Shown: positions 1-8,166, counted from the first letter of the stretch. The stretch: 35,283 nucleotides of DNA from Cognatishimia sp. (GCA_013215215.1 JABSOU010000032.1:4347-39629), one strand, 5' to 3'. The notes: a model not told the origin generated them from the sequence alone. Numbers and translations are program-made.

Positions 1-213
1 GTCGGAGATATCCGCATCCTCGTGGCTGACCTGAAACAACGTGGCATCGGCGTTTTGATCACCGATCACAATGTCCGCGAAACACTCGACGTTGTGGACC
101 GCGCTTACATCCTGCATGAGGGCAAGATCCTTATGTCCGGCACGCCAGATGAGGTCGTGGAAAACGAAAACGTGCGCCGCGTCTATCTGGGCGACAAGTT
201 CCGGATGTCCTGA
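1..213 (+). CDS. lptB: LPS export ABC transporter ATPase LptB (3' end only)
   Basis: Only the last 70 codons are present; the 5' part lies outside the window. LptB is the cytoplasmic ATPase of the LptB2FG complex that extracts lipopolysaccharide from the inner membrane and drives it towards the outer membrane. The fragment carries the H-loop (ITDHNVRETLDV, His at residue 23 of the fragment) and the typical LptB tail with ILHEGKILMSGTP and RRVYLGDKF. The Walker motifs and signature motif would lie upstream. hpf and ptsN follow on the same strand, as in many proteobacteria, but no rpoN lies between them here. The family call is secure because the H-loop and C-terminal tail are characteristic. 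Confidence 0.93.
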   Translation, partial: VGDIRILVADLKQRGIGVLITDHNVRETLDVVDRAYILHEGKILMSGTPDEVVENENVRRVYLGDKFRMS

Positions 214-457
214 CCCGCGCTTCCTGAAACGCAGGAATTTGAGCGGATTTCCCCGAGTCAGATTGACAAGTGGCCTCGCGCCTGCCCCAATGGGGGTATG
301 ACGCTAGTGAGTAATTTTTGGCACAGGCAGTCGCTCTTTCTTGAAAGGGCCGGTGTCGGTCAGCGCGCTCACAGGTCATTTTCCCGCATTCAAGCCTAAC
401 GCCCCAAAACCATTGGTGTTTTGTGCCGCTCTGGCTTGTTCAAACTAAGGAGAACGA
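214..457. other. Intergenic region lptB-hpf
   Basis: No plausible gene is seen in these 244 bases. A TTGACA hexamer occurs at 263-268, but no good -10 box follows at the right distance. A small stem-loop (CAAAAC at 405-410, GTTTTG at 418-423) lies about 30 bases before the hpf start. A strong ribosome binding site, AAGGAG, sits just upstream of the hpf ATG. Confidence 0.5.
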
Positions 458-1024
458 ATGCGCACTCAGATTTCCGGAAAACAGATCGACATTGGCGAAT
501 CCCTGCAACTTTACGTGAACGAAGGAATCGATACGATTGTCGGCAAATTTGCCGGCCGACCAACCGACGCTCAGGTGGTTTTCTCCAAAAGCGCCCATGA
601 ATTTGTCTGTGAAACCACGGTCCACCTGTCGACCGGCCTGAATGTACAAGCCAAGGGAAAATCTACGGAAATCTACTCTGCCTTCGAAAGTTGCAGCGAA
701 AAAATGGAGACTCAACTCAGGCGATATAAGCGGCGTTTGAAGGATCACCACAAGGATCGCGCCGAGCCGGTTGAACTTTCGGGCGCTTCGTCCTATATCC
801 TCGCCTCTGAATCAGGATCTGAGGACGCAGAGCCTGAAACGCTGTCACCGATCATCGTGGCAGAGATGGAAACCAAAATTCCAACTCTGTCTGTCGGAGA
901 AGCGGTGATGCAGATGGAACTTGCCGGGTCTCCTGTGCTATTGTTTCGTAAAGAGGGGAAAGAGGGATTGAACGTCGTGTACCGTCGTGAAGACGGCAAC
1001 ATTGGCTGGATAGATCCTCAGTAA
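458..1024 (+). CDS. hpf: Ribosome hibernation promoting factor, long form
   Basis: This 188-residue protein matches long-form HPF. It binds the 30S subunit and promotes dimerisation of 70S ribosomes into inactive 100S particles during starvation. The N-terminal S30AE domain (about 1-100) begins MRTQISGKQIDIGESLQ and contains the conserved VETT-like strand (CETTVHL). An acidic linker (about 110-130) leads to the C-terminal dimerisation domain (about 132-186), with LSVGEAVMQMELAGSPVLLF and a terminal GNIGWIDPQ. The ATG is preceded by AAGGAGAACGA. ptsN follows after 37 bases and is probably co-transcribed. Length and both domains fit the long form rather than short HPF or YfiA. Confidence 0.95.
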   Translation: MRTQISGKQIDIGESLQLYVNEGIDTIVGKFAGRPTDAQVVFSKSAHEFVCETTVHLSTGLNVQAKGKSTEIYSAFESCSEKMETQLRRYKRRLKDHHKDRAEPVELSGASSYILASESGSEDAEPETLSPIIVAEMETKIPTLSVGEAVMQMELAGSPVLLFRKEGKEGLNVVYRREDGNIGWIDPQ

Positions 1025-1061
1025 AGTGGCTTTTGCCGCTGGTTAGAGAGATACAGGCACT

Positions 1062-1526
1062 ATGGACCTTTCAATGATCCTGCGCCCTGAGGCTGTGAAA
1101 GTTGTTTCCGCAGCCTCAAGCAAAAAGCGTTTGTTGCATGATTTTGGCGATCTTGCAGCCAGTGCCTATGGGCTAGATGCAACTTTGATTGTGGATGCAC
1201 TGCATGAACGCGAGGGCCTTGGCCCGACCGGCGTTGGCAAAGGCGTGGCGCTTCCGCATGCACGTTTGGACAATATCGAAAACGTCATGGGCGCTTTCAT
1301 CCTCTTGGAAAAGCCCGTGGACTTTAGTGCGGTCGACCGTCAGCCGGTGGACCTGGCTTTTGCCCTGTTTGCCCCGCGTGATGCCGGTGTCGATCACCTC
1401 AAGGCCCTGGCCTTCGTGTCTCGCCGTCTGCGCGACGCTGCGGTGTGCACCAAATTGCGCGCCAACCCAGAGGCAGCGACGCTGCACACAATCTTGACCG
1501 AAGAGGACGCGGTTCAGGCGGCTTAA
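1062..1526 (+). CDS. ptsN: PTS IIA-like nitrogen regulatory protein PtsN
   Basis: This 154-residue EIIA-Ntr domain protein is the terminal phosphoacceptor of the nitrogen PTS (PtsP-PtsO-PtsN), which regulates potassium transport, carbon/nitrogen balance and other processes instead of transporting sugar. The phosphorylated histidine is His66 in GKGVALPHARL. Other family marks are the N-terminal MDLSMILRPEAVKVV and the acidic core around residues 72-95. It follows hpf on the same strand. Its TAA stop lies in the palindrome TTAA (1523-1526), which also supplies the stop of the convergent sulfotransferase gene. No terminator separates the two genes. Confidence 0.94.
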   Translation: MDLSMILRPEAVKVVSAASSKKRLLHDFGDLAASAYGLDATLIVDALHEREGLGPTGVGKGVALPHARLDNIENVMGAFILLEKPVDFSAVDRQPVDLAFALFAPRDAGVDHLKALAFVSRRLRDAAVCTKLRANPEAATLHTILTEEDAVQAA

Positions 1527-2944
1527 CGCCAGCTTTTGAACCCAAAGGCTTCGTAATCACGCGCGTAGGTTGCCTGCGCGCGTTTTTCTATGTCTGCGTC
1601 ATAAATATCTACCAGATCAAACGGCAAATCCGCCCGACGATCGGTGAATCCTGTCTTTTTGCCGCCGACATCTTGGGACAGTTTGGGCAGAACGGCGGTC
1701 AGCTCGTCCTCTCGCAAGACATAATCCGGCGCTTGAAAACTGCCAAAACCTTCAAGAACGCTTGCCTGCGTGACCCAATGACCGTCCTGACGGATCGCAG
1801 TCTGTCCGTTCAGATTGGCCTGTAGCCAAGTCAGAAACGCATGAAAGGCTTTGCGGTGATCTTCCTTTGAATAGGAGGCACCCTCCATGGTCTCAGGGAT
1901 TGGCAGCTCAAACCGGTTGCGCAGAGTGCGGCGGATCTTGTGATAGCTGCCCGGACCATCTGACAGGATCCGCATGCAGAACACTTCGTGTGCCCGTTCA
2001 AGCGGATGGCGCAGCACGGTAAAGCTGCGATGTGGCTGATGTTGCGATTTCCAATCGCGCAGCTGACGTTGGTTGAGACACTCCATCACCCGATCCGCGC
2101 CACCAGCGACGTCCCCCAGCCAGTCTTGCACCGCAGAGGTCGGACCACCCTGAATCGGCATGAACAACAGCCCCGCCCCACGCGTCGCCAAATAGGTCGG
2201 CACAGCAGCCCCGCGTCGGGGTTCGAAATTGGGCGTCCGGTTCAGGTTGAACCGATCCAGCGTCGCCAATGCCGCGCTGACATCGTGAATGTTAGAGACC
2301 TTTTCGGCGATCGGGCTGGGGTTCTGCCGCTTTAACTTCCCATCAAGACTGTCCAAACGGGCGTCCACTCCGAGGAACTTGGCCAGACCGTTCATCACCT
2401 CGATGTCCTGCAGATCCTCATAGGCCACATAGAACGCAGTCTGCCCGCTCTTTTGCAGCCCATTCATCAACCGTACCTGAAACGCCTGCAACTGCGCCAC
2501 ATGCTGGGCGAATTCACCACCGTCAAACTGCACCTTGCTGTCACGCCGTTTGCGCACATCCGTCAGCTTCCACTGCCCAGTCGCCTGCGCGATTTTCCAG
2601 CTGACAAAACTGTCCAGCGGATTGCGCGTCAGGATGATCTTGCCACAACGCGGATCGTTCAGGATCTCGTCCAGCACCCGCGGGTCATGGTCGTTGAAAA
2701 ACCGAAAACCCGCGAGATGCTCTGGATCGTTGCGAACCGCGTTTAGCAACGCGAAGGGATCTGCATCCCGCGCCGCCTGATCAAGCCCCAAGAGCTCGGT
2801 ATAATTGGGGTAGGCAATGAAATGCGGATTAAACGCCTCGCCATAGCATTTCACCCCGTCAAAGGCATTGAGATTGGCCTCAAGGAAATTCGATCCCGTC
2901 CGCATCTCGGCAAACACGACAAAATAGTCAAAACGGTCAGGCAT
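1523..2944 (-). CDS. Two-domain sulfotransferase (NodH/Stf0-like N-terminus, sulfotransferase-2-like C-terminus)
   Basis: This 473-residue cytoplasmic protein is predicted to transfer sulfate from PAPS to a glycan or other acceptor. The N-terminal half has the 5'-phosphosulfate loop FAEMRTGSNFLEANL (residues 11-25) and the 3'-phosphate site ILTRNPLDSFVSWK (104-117). The C-terminal half repeats the theme with LFMPIQGGPTSAVQDWL (260-276) and FTVLRHPLERAHEVF (308-322), resembling the family of heparan/chondroitin sulfotransferases. It is the last gene of a four-gene minus-strand run, 5 bases after the GT14 gene. That context suggests sulfation of a surface glycan, but the acceptor is unknown. 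Similar Rhodobacteraceae proteins are often labelled nodulation protein NodH; Nod factor synthesis is not implied. Confidence 0.8.
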   Translation of the reverse strand: MPDRFDYFVVFAEMRTGSNFLEANLNAFDGVKCYGEAFNPHFIAYPNYTELLGLDQAARDADPFALLNAVRNDPEHLAGFRFFNDHDPRVLDEILNDPRCGKIILTRNPLDSFVSWKIAQATGQWKLTDVRKRRDSKVQFDGGEFAQHVAQLQAFQVRLMNGLQKSGQTAFYVAYEDLQDIEVMNGLAKFLGVDARLDSLDGKLKRQNPSPIAEKVSNIHDVSAALATLDRFNLNRTPNFEPRRGAAVPTYLATRGAGLLFMPIQGGPTSAVQDWLGDVAGGADRVMECLNQRQLRDWKSQHQPHRSFTVLRHPLERAHEVFCMRILSDGPGSYHKIRRTLRNRFELPIPETMEGASYSKEDHRKAFHAFLTWLQANLNGQTAIRQDGHWVTQASVLEGFGSFQAPDYVLREDELTAVLPKLSQDVGGKKTGFTDRRADLPFDLVDIYDADIEKRAQATYARDYEAFGFKSWR

Positions 2945-2949
2945 TTAGG

Positions 2950-4647
2950 TCATTGTACCAAATAGGGCCGTCGCGACGGCGTTTGCGGAGAGGGTTGCTG
3001 GGGATCCACCGGGAATTCCCCAAGCAGATGCGGATGCATGCCCTGATTTTTGAGGTTCTGCACGAACTGACCGAAACCCGTCAGGTCGGTCATTTTGGGA
3101 AGCCAGGTCAGACGGTTTTGCGGATAGGTTCCGATCTCATCCACGATCACCTGCAAAGGCTCGACCGGGGCATCGACGAATTCTGACATGGTCCAGATCC
3201 GAATTTTCGCTTTGATCCAGGGCGAGCGCAAAACTTTGAGGAACTCCGCCTCTTGCTTCTGCATCCAGGCGGCGTCGCGACGGATGTCCTCGAAGTTGCT
3301 GTTTGACTTAAAGAGTGGCACCGCCCAGGCCCCCGAGATGACAGAAATCTGGGCGTTCGGGTCCTTGGCCATGAGCCAATTGTTGGCTTGATTGTCCTGA
3401 GGTCCGTATTGAAAACACTGTCGTTCCCCGCGTGTGTTCCAGATCAGGTTCGTCAGGAAACTCTTGGGATTATAATCTCGCGCGCGGGCGCTGTCAGACA
3501 ATGCTCCGCGGTAAACCGGCGCACGATCTTCGAATTCAACACGATCTAGTGCAAAAAGATGGCCGTGCACTTTGCACCCGCTTGTCAAAGCCAACCAGCT
3601 TTCGAAATCCTCAAAAAGATCCGAAAATCCCTGAAACACCGAATAGGGCGCGGCTGTTACGCCGCTTTCAAAGTGAGGATCAGGGAACCTAGATTGCATA
3701 TAAAGCCCATCCCGCCCGCTGATGCGCCGCTTCGTCGCTTTGGCGGCAAGCTGGTCAATCATCGATGGGTTGGGCCCCGCCTGATTGACCTCTTCGCCGC
3801 GATTGTCGGGAAAAACCTGATACAGCCGATCCGCCTTGGGCCAGATTTTGCGCGCGACAAAGCAATCGGACCGGCGCAAAAGCTGCAGATGATCGTCATA
3901 AAACACATGCGGTTTGCCGTGATGGTCAAACTTCGACAGCGTCAACGACCGGCTCTCAATCTGGGTCGAATACAGGCGCGCGAGTGTTTGAAAATAGCTC
4001 TCATCCGGAATCCAGACGGATTTGAAAAACCGATCATAGTCTGCGCGCCTAGGGTCCTGCAGGATCGCCGACAGCGTCTGACGCGTCAGGCACCACCACT
4101 GCGACCCCATATGCGGCACGAGTTTCTCAGGTAACTTGCGTTTGACACCCAATCGGCGTTGCAGATCGACCAGCCAGTCAAAGCTCCAGCGCCGGTGCTG
4201 CCAGGAAAATGGAAAAAACAGGGTAAACCGCTCTTCTTCGAGTCCCGCAACGGCCCAGGGCGCTTCCGCCGTATTGGCGCTTTCGATGAAATCGGTGCGT
4301 GGACGCGCATCGAGATAAGCCCGCAGTTCATCAATCGGGCGCAACGGCAGGCAGGATCCAGAGCTGAGATAGACATGACGCACATCGTCAAACTCTGCCA
4401 GCATCACCTCAGCGGCCGATTGGGTCGCAGCCACCAACCCCCACATGCCCCAGACGCATTTATGACGCTGGCAAAACCTGACATCGTTTAGGTCGGACAG
4501 CGCCGCTTTGAAAGCGTCAAACTCCTGACCCGAGACTTTCGCGTCCACATGGATAACCACAGGACAGCCCGCATCAGCCCAAATCCGCGCAACCTGTTCT
4601 GCGCGATCAAAGGCGGTGTGCACCAGCAAAAGGACACCGACGCTCAT
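2950..4647 (-). CDS. GT14-family (core-2/I-branching) glycosyltransferase with C-terminal extension
   Basis: A 565-residue protein starts at the ATG at 4647, which overlaps the upstream gene's stop as ATGA. The in-frame extension upstream to 4716 is therefore not used. The N-terminal domain (about 1-250) has hallmarks of the beta-1,6-N-acetylglucosaminyltransferase family: VGVLLLVHTAFDRAEQVARI, VVIHVDAKV, HKCVWGMWGLVAATQSA and VYLSSGSCLPLRPIDELRAYL. The remaining roughly 300 residues form a second domain, probably the one catalogued as DUF5927 (from memory). There is no signal peptide, so it should act in the cytoplasm or at the inner membrane face. Neighbouring glycosyltransferases and a sulfotransferase point to assembly of one glycan. 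The sugar donor is not evident. Confidence 0.82.
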   Translation of the reverse strand: MSVGVLLLVHTAFDRAEQVARIWADAGCPVVIHVDAKVSGQEFDAFKAALSDLNDVRFCQRHKCVWGMWGLVAATQSAAEVMLAEFDDVRHVYLSSGSCLPLRPIDELRAYLDARPRTDFIESANTAEAPWAVAGLEEERFTLFFPFSWQHRRWSFDWLVDLQRRLGVKRKLPEKLVPHMGSQWWCLTRQTLSAILQDPRRADYDRFFKSVWIPDESYFQTLARLYSTQIESRSLTLSKFDHHGKPHVFYDDHLQLLRRSDCFVARKIWPKADRLYQVFPDNRGEEVNQAGPNPSMIDQLAAKATKRRISGRDGLYMQSRFPDPHFESGVTAAPYSVFQGFSDLFEDFESWLALTSGCKVHGHLFALDRVEFEDRAPVYRGALSDSARARDYNPKSFLTNLIWNTRGERQCFQYGPQDNQANNWLMAKDPNAQISVISGAWAVPLFKSNSNFEDIRRDAAWMQKQEAEFLKVLRSPWIKAKIRIWTMSEFVDAPVEPLQVIVDEIGTYPQNRLTWLPKMTDLTGFGQFVQNLKNQGMHPHLLGEFPVDPQQPSPQTPSRRPYLVQ

Positions 4648-5654
4648 GCCCAGCTCCCTTTGCTCATCAGCCCAAGGATCTCGAGTTGCCGCCAGTTGAT
4701 GTATTTCTCTGACCACTCACACCACAGCTCCGGGTGGTCTTTGAGCGCCTTGGCATAGGCCGCGTATTCCGCACCTCCCGCGTAATGCTGATTGCGCGCG
4801 GCTTCCTCTTTGGCTTTTTCCGTGAACGTATCGAGAAATTTCGTATGAAGCAGGATGCCGCTGGTTTTCTCGCCGCCCCACTCTTCATAAACCTTATTCA
4901 GCCCGCGCGGCACCAACGAATGTGTCGAGCTCGCATAGGCATAGCTACGATCCCATTTCACCAGGGGGGTTTTGTTCAAAGCCGGCGCGTTTTTGGGCAC
5001 GTCCTCAAAAAACACACGCGCGCGTGGGCCGCCTTGGATCCATAGATTGCCCAGTTGCGGGTTCGTCGAGATCGTGTAGTTCCCCGGATCAAACCACTGC
5101 GCGATCTCCAGGGGATCCTGGCCGGATTGATAGGCCTGATCCGTCAGATGCCCTTTAGGATACATATCCAGCAACATCGCTGGGAAACTGCGCTGGTTTG
5201 CGGCGTCCAGCCAATCAGTCAACGCCTGAATAGGACGGCTGTCGCAAAATGGGTAAATAAAGAACTCATCGGGATCGACCACCAGAGTCCAATGCCCATG
5301 GCAATAACGCCGCTGCAGTGCGTTCATCCAATCCACGCCAAACCGCGCGGCTTTGTAGCTGCCCGCCGTATGCCAGACCGAGATATCTGGCTGTCCCTCC
5401 AGATGATCCATCACCCCATCATCGCTGTCATTGTCGATGATCAGAAAATGATCGATCCCAAGGTCCCGGTAATACCGCAGAAAATACGGCATGCGGATCG
5501 CTTCGTTGTAAAGCGTGCAAACCAGAAGCGTGTCGCCGGGTTTGATTTGCGCCGTGTGGTCCTGAACAGAGGTCAGCTGGCGCGCTTTGCGTCGCGCGCG
5601 GAGCAGATAGCGCTTTCGCCTGAGCCTCAGCTTATAGGTGCTCCAAAGCCCCAC
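4644..5654 (-). CDS. GT2-like glycosyltransferase (Glyco_tranf_2_4 type), paralogue 1
   Basis: A 336-residue predicted cytoplasmic glycosyltransferase. After a very basic N-terminus (LRLRRKRYLLRARRKAR) the GT-A fold begins with DTLLVCTLYNEAIRMPYFL (41-59) and LIIDNDSDDG (71-80). The metal/nucleotide-sugar motif is VVDPDEFF, residues 125-132. It is clearly paralogous to the next gene upstream: roughly half the residues of the catalytic core match by eye, including YYR.LG..HFL and RFG.DW.N. It overlaps the GT14 gene by ATGA, implying translational coupling. Donor and acceptor cannot be read from the sequence. It is not a membrane-embedded synthase, since no membrane segments are seen. Confidence 0.83.
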   Translation of the reverse strand: MGLWSTYKLRLRRKRYLLRARRKARQLTSVQDHTAQIKPGDTLLVCTLYNEAIRMPYFLRYYRDLGIDHFLIIDNDSDDGVMDHLEGQPDISVWHTAGSYKAARFGVDWMNALQRRYCHGHWTLVVDPDEFFIYPFCDSRPIQALTDWLDAANQRSFPAMLLDMYPKGHLTDQAYQSGQDPLEIAQWFDPGNYTISTNPQLGNLWIQGGPRARVFFEDVPKNAPALNKTPLVKWDRSYAYASSTHSLVPRGLNKVYEEWGGEKTSGILLHTKFLDTFTEKAKEEAARNQHYAGGAEYAAYAKALKDHPELWCEWSEKYINWRQLEILGLMSKGSWA

Positions 5655-5778
5655 CTAACGCATTCCCTTTACCCTAAACCACTGCTTCGCGACCGAGATC
5701 GTTGGCTCGGCTGAGATTGTCTCAATATGTCACGAATTCAACCACCGGCATAACGAAATATGCACCTTTGCGCTAAAT
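5655..5778. other. Spacer between tandem glycosyltransferase genes
   Basis: These 124 bases contain no gene. They are clearly AT-richer than the flanking genes and could hold a secondary minus-strand promoter, but no convincing -35/-10 pair or terminator was found. Confidence 0.4.
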
Positions 5779-6858
5779 CTAGGAGCTCTCGGTGTCCTTG
5801 TCTCGCACGAGGCATTTGGCCCCTTTGCCGACACTGATAAGGCCCAGCGCCTCGAGCTGGTCTGGACCCTCATATCTAAGGCAGGTCTCATCCCAAAGCA
5901 CCGGGCTTGCCGAAACCTCATCATAATATCCATCAAAGAGTTCTGGCTGGGTAAAATGCTCTCCACGCTGCTTCTCAATTTCCGATTTGGAAACAATTTC
6001 TGGCAAAAACTTTGTGTGCAGCAACGCGCCGGACGGAGTTTCGCCGGACGGACCATCATAAATCATGTTGAGTTTGGGCGGCAGGATGGAATGGGTAGAG
6101 ATCACATAGGCCCAGCGCCGGTTCCATTTCATCAGGGGGATCTTATTGAGGGTCGGAGACCGCCTGCGTCGATCCGCAAAAAACTTGCGTTCCCGCAAGC
6201 CGCCCTGCACCCACATATTGTTCAGCGGGCTCTGACGCTCGCTGCGATACGGTCCGGGGTCAAAAAACGGAAGCGTTTCAATGGGATCCTGACCGGCCGA
6301 GTAAGTCGCAGTCCCCAAGGCCTCTTCCGGTGCCATATCCAGCATCAGGGCACCAAAACCCAGCTGGCTGTTGCGCTCTAGATGTCCAACAAGGTCAGGC
6401 AGCGTTGCTCCAAGAGCCTTTGGAAACACCAAAAGCTCATCTGCGTCTACGGTCAAACACCAATGGCCATGCCCGTATTTCGCCAAAAGCCGGTTGACCC
6501 AATCCATGCCAAATCGCGAGGCTCGATAGCTCGCTTTTGTTTCCCAAATGGAAACATTGGACTGGTCCGCCAGCAAAGCGCGGGTTCCGTCATTGCTCGC
6601 GTTGTCGACAATCAGAAAGTGCTCGACCCCCAGCGCGCGATAATACTCTAGGAAATGCGGCAAGCGGGTTTCTTCATTGCGCACCACGGCAAAGAGAAGA
6701 ATGTCTCCGGAGGCAATCTGATCCGTTTGATCTTGGACCAACTTAAGCTGACGCCGCGCTCTGAACGCGCGCCACAAAAGCCCTTGCCGACGCCGTCTTA
6801 AGCGCAGCTGACGCAACAGCTTTGGGCGTTTGTAATCAAGCTCCCCGGTCTTGGGCAT
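5779..6858 (-). CDS. GT2-like glycosyltransferase (Glyco_tranf_2_4 type), paralogue 2
   Basis: A 359-residue predicted cytoplasmic glycosyltransferase, the first gene of the GT-GT-GT14-sulfotransferase run. The basic N-terminus (about 10-40, rich in Arg) precedes DILLFAVVRNEETRLPHFL (52-70), LIVDNASNDG (82-91) and the DxD-type motif TVDADELLVF (136-145). It resembles the neighbouring 336-residue protein along its whole length, so the pair arose by duplication. The ATG at 6858 has an AAAAGG ribosome site partly buried in a stem-loop at 6865-6908, so its translation may be controlled by RNA folding. Donor and acceptor are unknown. Confidence 0.83.
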   Translation of the reverse strand: MPKTGELDYKRPKLLRQLRLRRRRQGLLWRAFRARRQLKLVQDQTDQIASGDILLFAVVRNEETRLPHFLEYYRALGVEHFLIVDNASNDGTRALLADQSNVSIWETKASYRASRFGMDWVNRLLAKYGHGHWCLTVDADELLVFPKALGATLPDLVGHLERNSQLGFGALMLDMAPEEALGTATYSAGQDPIETLPFFDPGPYRSERQSPLNNMWVQGGLRERKFFADRRRRSPTLNKIPLMKWNRRWAYVISTHSILPPKLNMIYDGPSGETPSGALLHTKFLPEIVSKSEIEKQRGEHFTQPELFDGYYDEVSASPVLWDETCLRYEGPDQLEALGLISVGKGAKCLVRDKDTESS

Positions 6859-6864
6859 TCATAG

Positions 6865-6908
6865 AAACCTTTTAGGTTTGCGCGGCGGACATGCCGGCAA
6901 ACCTAAAA
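6865..6908 (-). promoter_or_regulatory. Stem-loop with alternative pairing upstream of the glycosyltransferase start
   Basis: A perfect 12-base inverted repeat (TTTTAGGTTTGC at 6870-6881, GCAAACCTAAAA at 6897-6908) surrounds a 15-base loop that can itself pair GGC with GCC. A third copy of the core (AAACCT at 6865-6870) can pair instead with AGGTTT at 6874-6879, so two hairpins are mutually exclusive. The structure abuts the ribosome site of the minus-strand glycosyltransferase and lies 34 bases after the galU stop. No U-run follows it, so it is not a standard terminator. A role in mRNA processing or translation control is inferred. Confidence 0.55.
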
Positions 6909-6941
6909 ACTTCCTGCGTCTAACCCAATAGAAATTTTCGC

Positions 6942-7832
6942 CTATTCCGCAGCGGTGCGCAACATCAGCATCGATTGCAGATATTCCATCAGCTCATCGC
7001 GCAGATCGTCGCGTTCCAAAGCGCAAGCCACGGTCGCCTGCAAAAACCCGGATTTTGAGCCACAATCAAAACGCGTGCCTTCGAATTTATAGCCAAAGAC
7101 TCCGCGCCGATCCTCAATCTCGCGCGCGATGGCGTCGGTCAGTTGGATCTCTCCTCCAGCGCCGACGCTAGTGGAGTCCAGGTTCCGAAGCACTTGTGGC
7201 GACAGAATGTAACGCCCGATGACGGCGAGGTTTGAAGGTGCCTCATTACGCTTGGGTTTTTCAACCATGCCATTCACGGACACCACGTTCCCAACATGTG
7301 TGTTGACGTCCAAAACGCCATAGGAAGAGATTTTGTGATTGGGCACTTCCATCGCGGCCACCATGGAGCCGCCGTCATAGGCGTCCACCATCTGTTTCAG
7401 GCAGGACACGTCGGATTTGATGACATCATCGGGCAGCAGCACCGCAAAAGGCTCGTCCCCAATCAGACGACGCGCACACCAAACCGCATGCCCAAGGCCC
7501 AGCGCCTGATTTTGTCGGACGTAAGCGATGGCACCGCTGGGCAAAGTGGCCTTCTCGACCTCGGACAACAGTTCCGTTTTGCCTTTGGCCACCAGCTTGC
7601 TTTCAAGCTCGGGCGCTGTGTCAAAATAATCCTCAAGCGCAGATTTTCCGCGGGATGTTACAAAGATGAATTCCTCAATACCCGCCTCACGCGCCTCATC
7701 AATGGCGTATTGAATGAGCGGGCGATCCACCAAGGTGAGTATCTCTTTCGGGATGGACTTCGTCGCTGGGAGAAAACGCGTACCCATCCCGGCTACAGGA
7801 AAAACCGCCTTTGTAATGCGTTGTTTTGACAT
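6942..7832 (-). CDS. galU: UTP-glucose-1-phosphate uridylyltransferase GalU
   Basis: This 296-residue enzyme makes UDP-glucose from UTP and glucose-1-phosphate, the activated sugar for capsule, exopolysaccharide and LPS cores. The nucleotide-binding start KAVFPVAGMGTRFLPATKSI (8-27) is diagnostic, followed by PKEILTLVDRPLIQYAIDEA, the VRQNQALGLGHAVWCA motif, LLPDDVI, and the late FEGTRFDCGSKSGFLQA substrate region. The ATG at 7832 has GAGGTG about 7 bases upstream. It lies 83 bases upstream of a glycosyltransferase gene on the same strand. This supports a role in supplying that glycan pathway, though GalU is also a housekeeping enzyme. Confidence 0.96.
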   Translation of the reverse strand: MSKQRITKAVFPVAGMGTRFLPATKSIPKEILTLVDRPLIQYAIDEAREAGIEEFIFVTSRGKSALEDYFDTAPELESKLVAKGKTELLSEVEKATLPSGAIAYVRQNQALGLGHAVWCARRLIGDEPFAVLLPDDVIKSDVSCLKQMVDAYDGGSMVAAMEVPNHKISSYGVLDVNTHVGNVVSVNGMVEKPKRNEAPSNLAVIGRYILSPQVLRNLDSTSVGAGGEIQLTDAIAREIEDRRGVFGYKFEGTRFDCGSKSGFLQATVACALERDDLRDELMEYLQSMLMLRTAAE

Positions 7833-8166
7833 TAAAAATCACCTCTTACTATGGATCACTGGCGGGCTTTACCTTTAGCGTCCGAATCCTTGCTATCCGA
7901 TTACCGCGTTCAAAATTTGACGAAACTTCGACCGCGTTTGGTTAACGGAACCCGAGACCCGCGCCGCATTCGGTCACGGGATTTGGCGTAAGTCGTGGAG
8001 GGAAAAAACACACCAAATCATCCGTGACCGGCTTGGGCTTGCCCCGCCGCTGGTAAACATAATGACTTGGATTTGAGGGAATTTCTCTGGGCAGAGCGGT
8101 AATCGCCCTACCCAGACGGATGATGGACCCATCCGAAGCTGTGAAGATTGCCCCGGACGGGACGCG
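7833..8166. other. Intergenic region between cysQ and galU
   Basis: No supported gene occurs in these 334 bases. A plus-strand open frame of 46 codons (7852-7992) lacks a ribosome site and is not called. A weak hairpin CGGATG/CATCCG around 8118-8136 may end cysQ transcription. The galU promoter must lie here, but no clear -35/-10 pair was recognised. Confidence 0.45.

Noticed and set aside
341..357. A TGGCAC-like sequence (near 315-331) recalling a sigma-54 promoter upstream of hpf
   Set aside because: The GG-to-GC distance is one base longer than the strict -24/-12 spacing and the TTGC box is degenerate (TCGC).
1523..2944. Reading the NodH-like sulfotransferase as a nodulation (symbiosis) gene
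   Set aside because: No nodABC or other Nod-factor genes are present, and the surrounding genes suggest a surface glycan instead.
7852..7992. 46-codon plus-strand frame in the galU-cysQ spacer
   Set aside because: It has no ribosome site, unremarkable composition and no overlap logic with neighbours.
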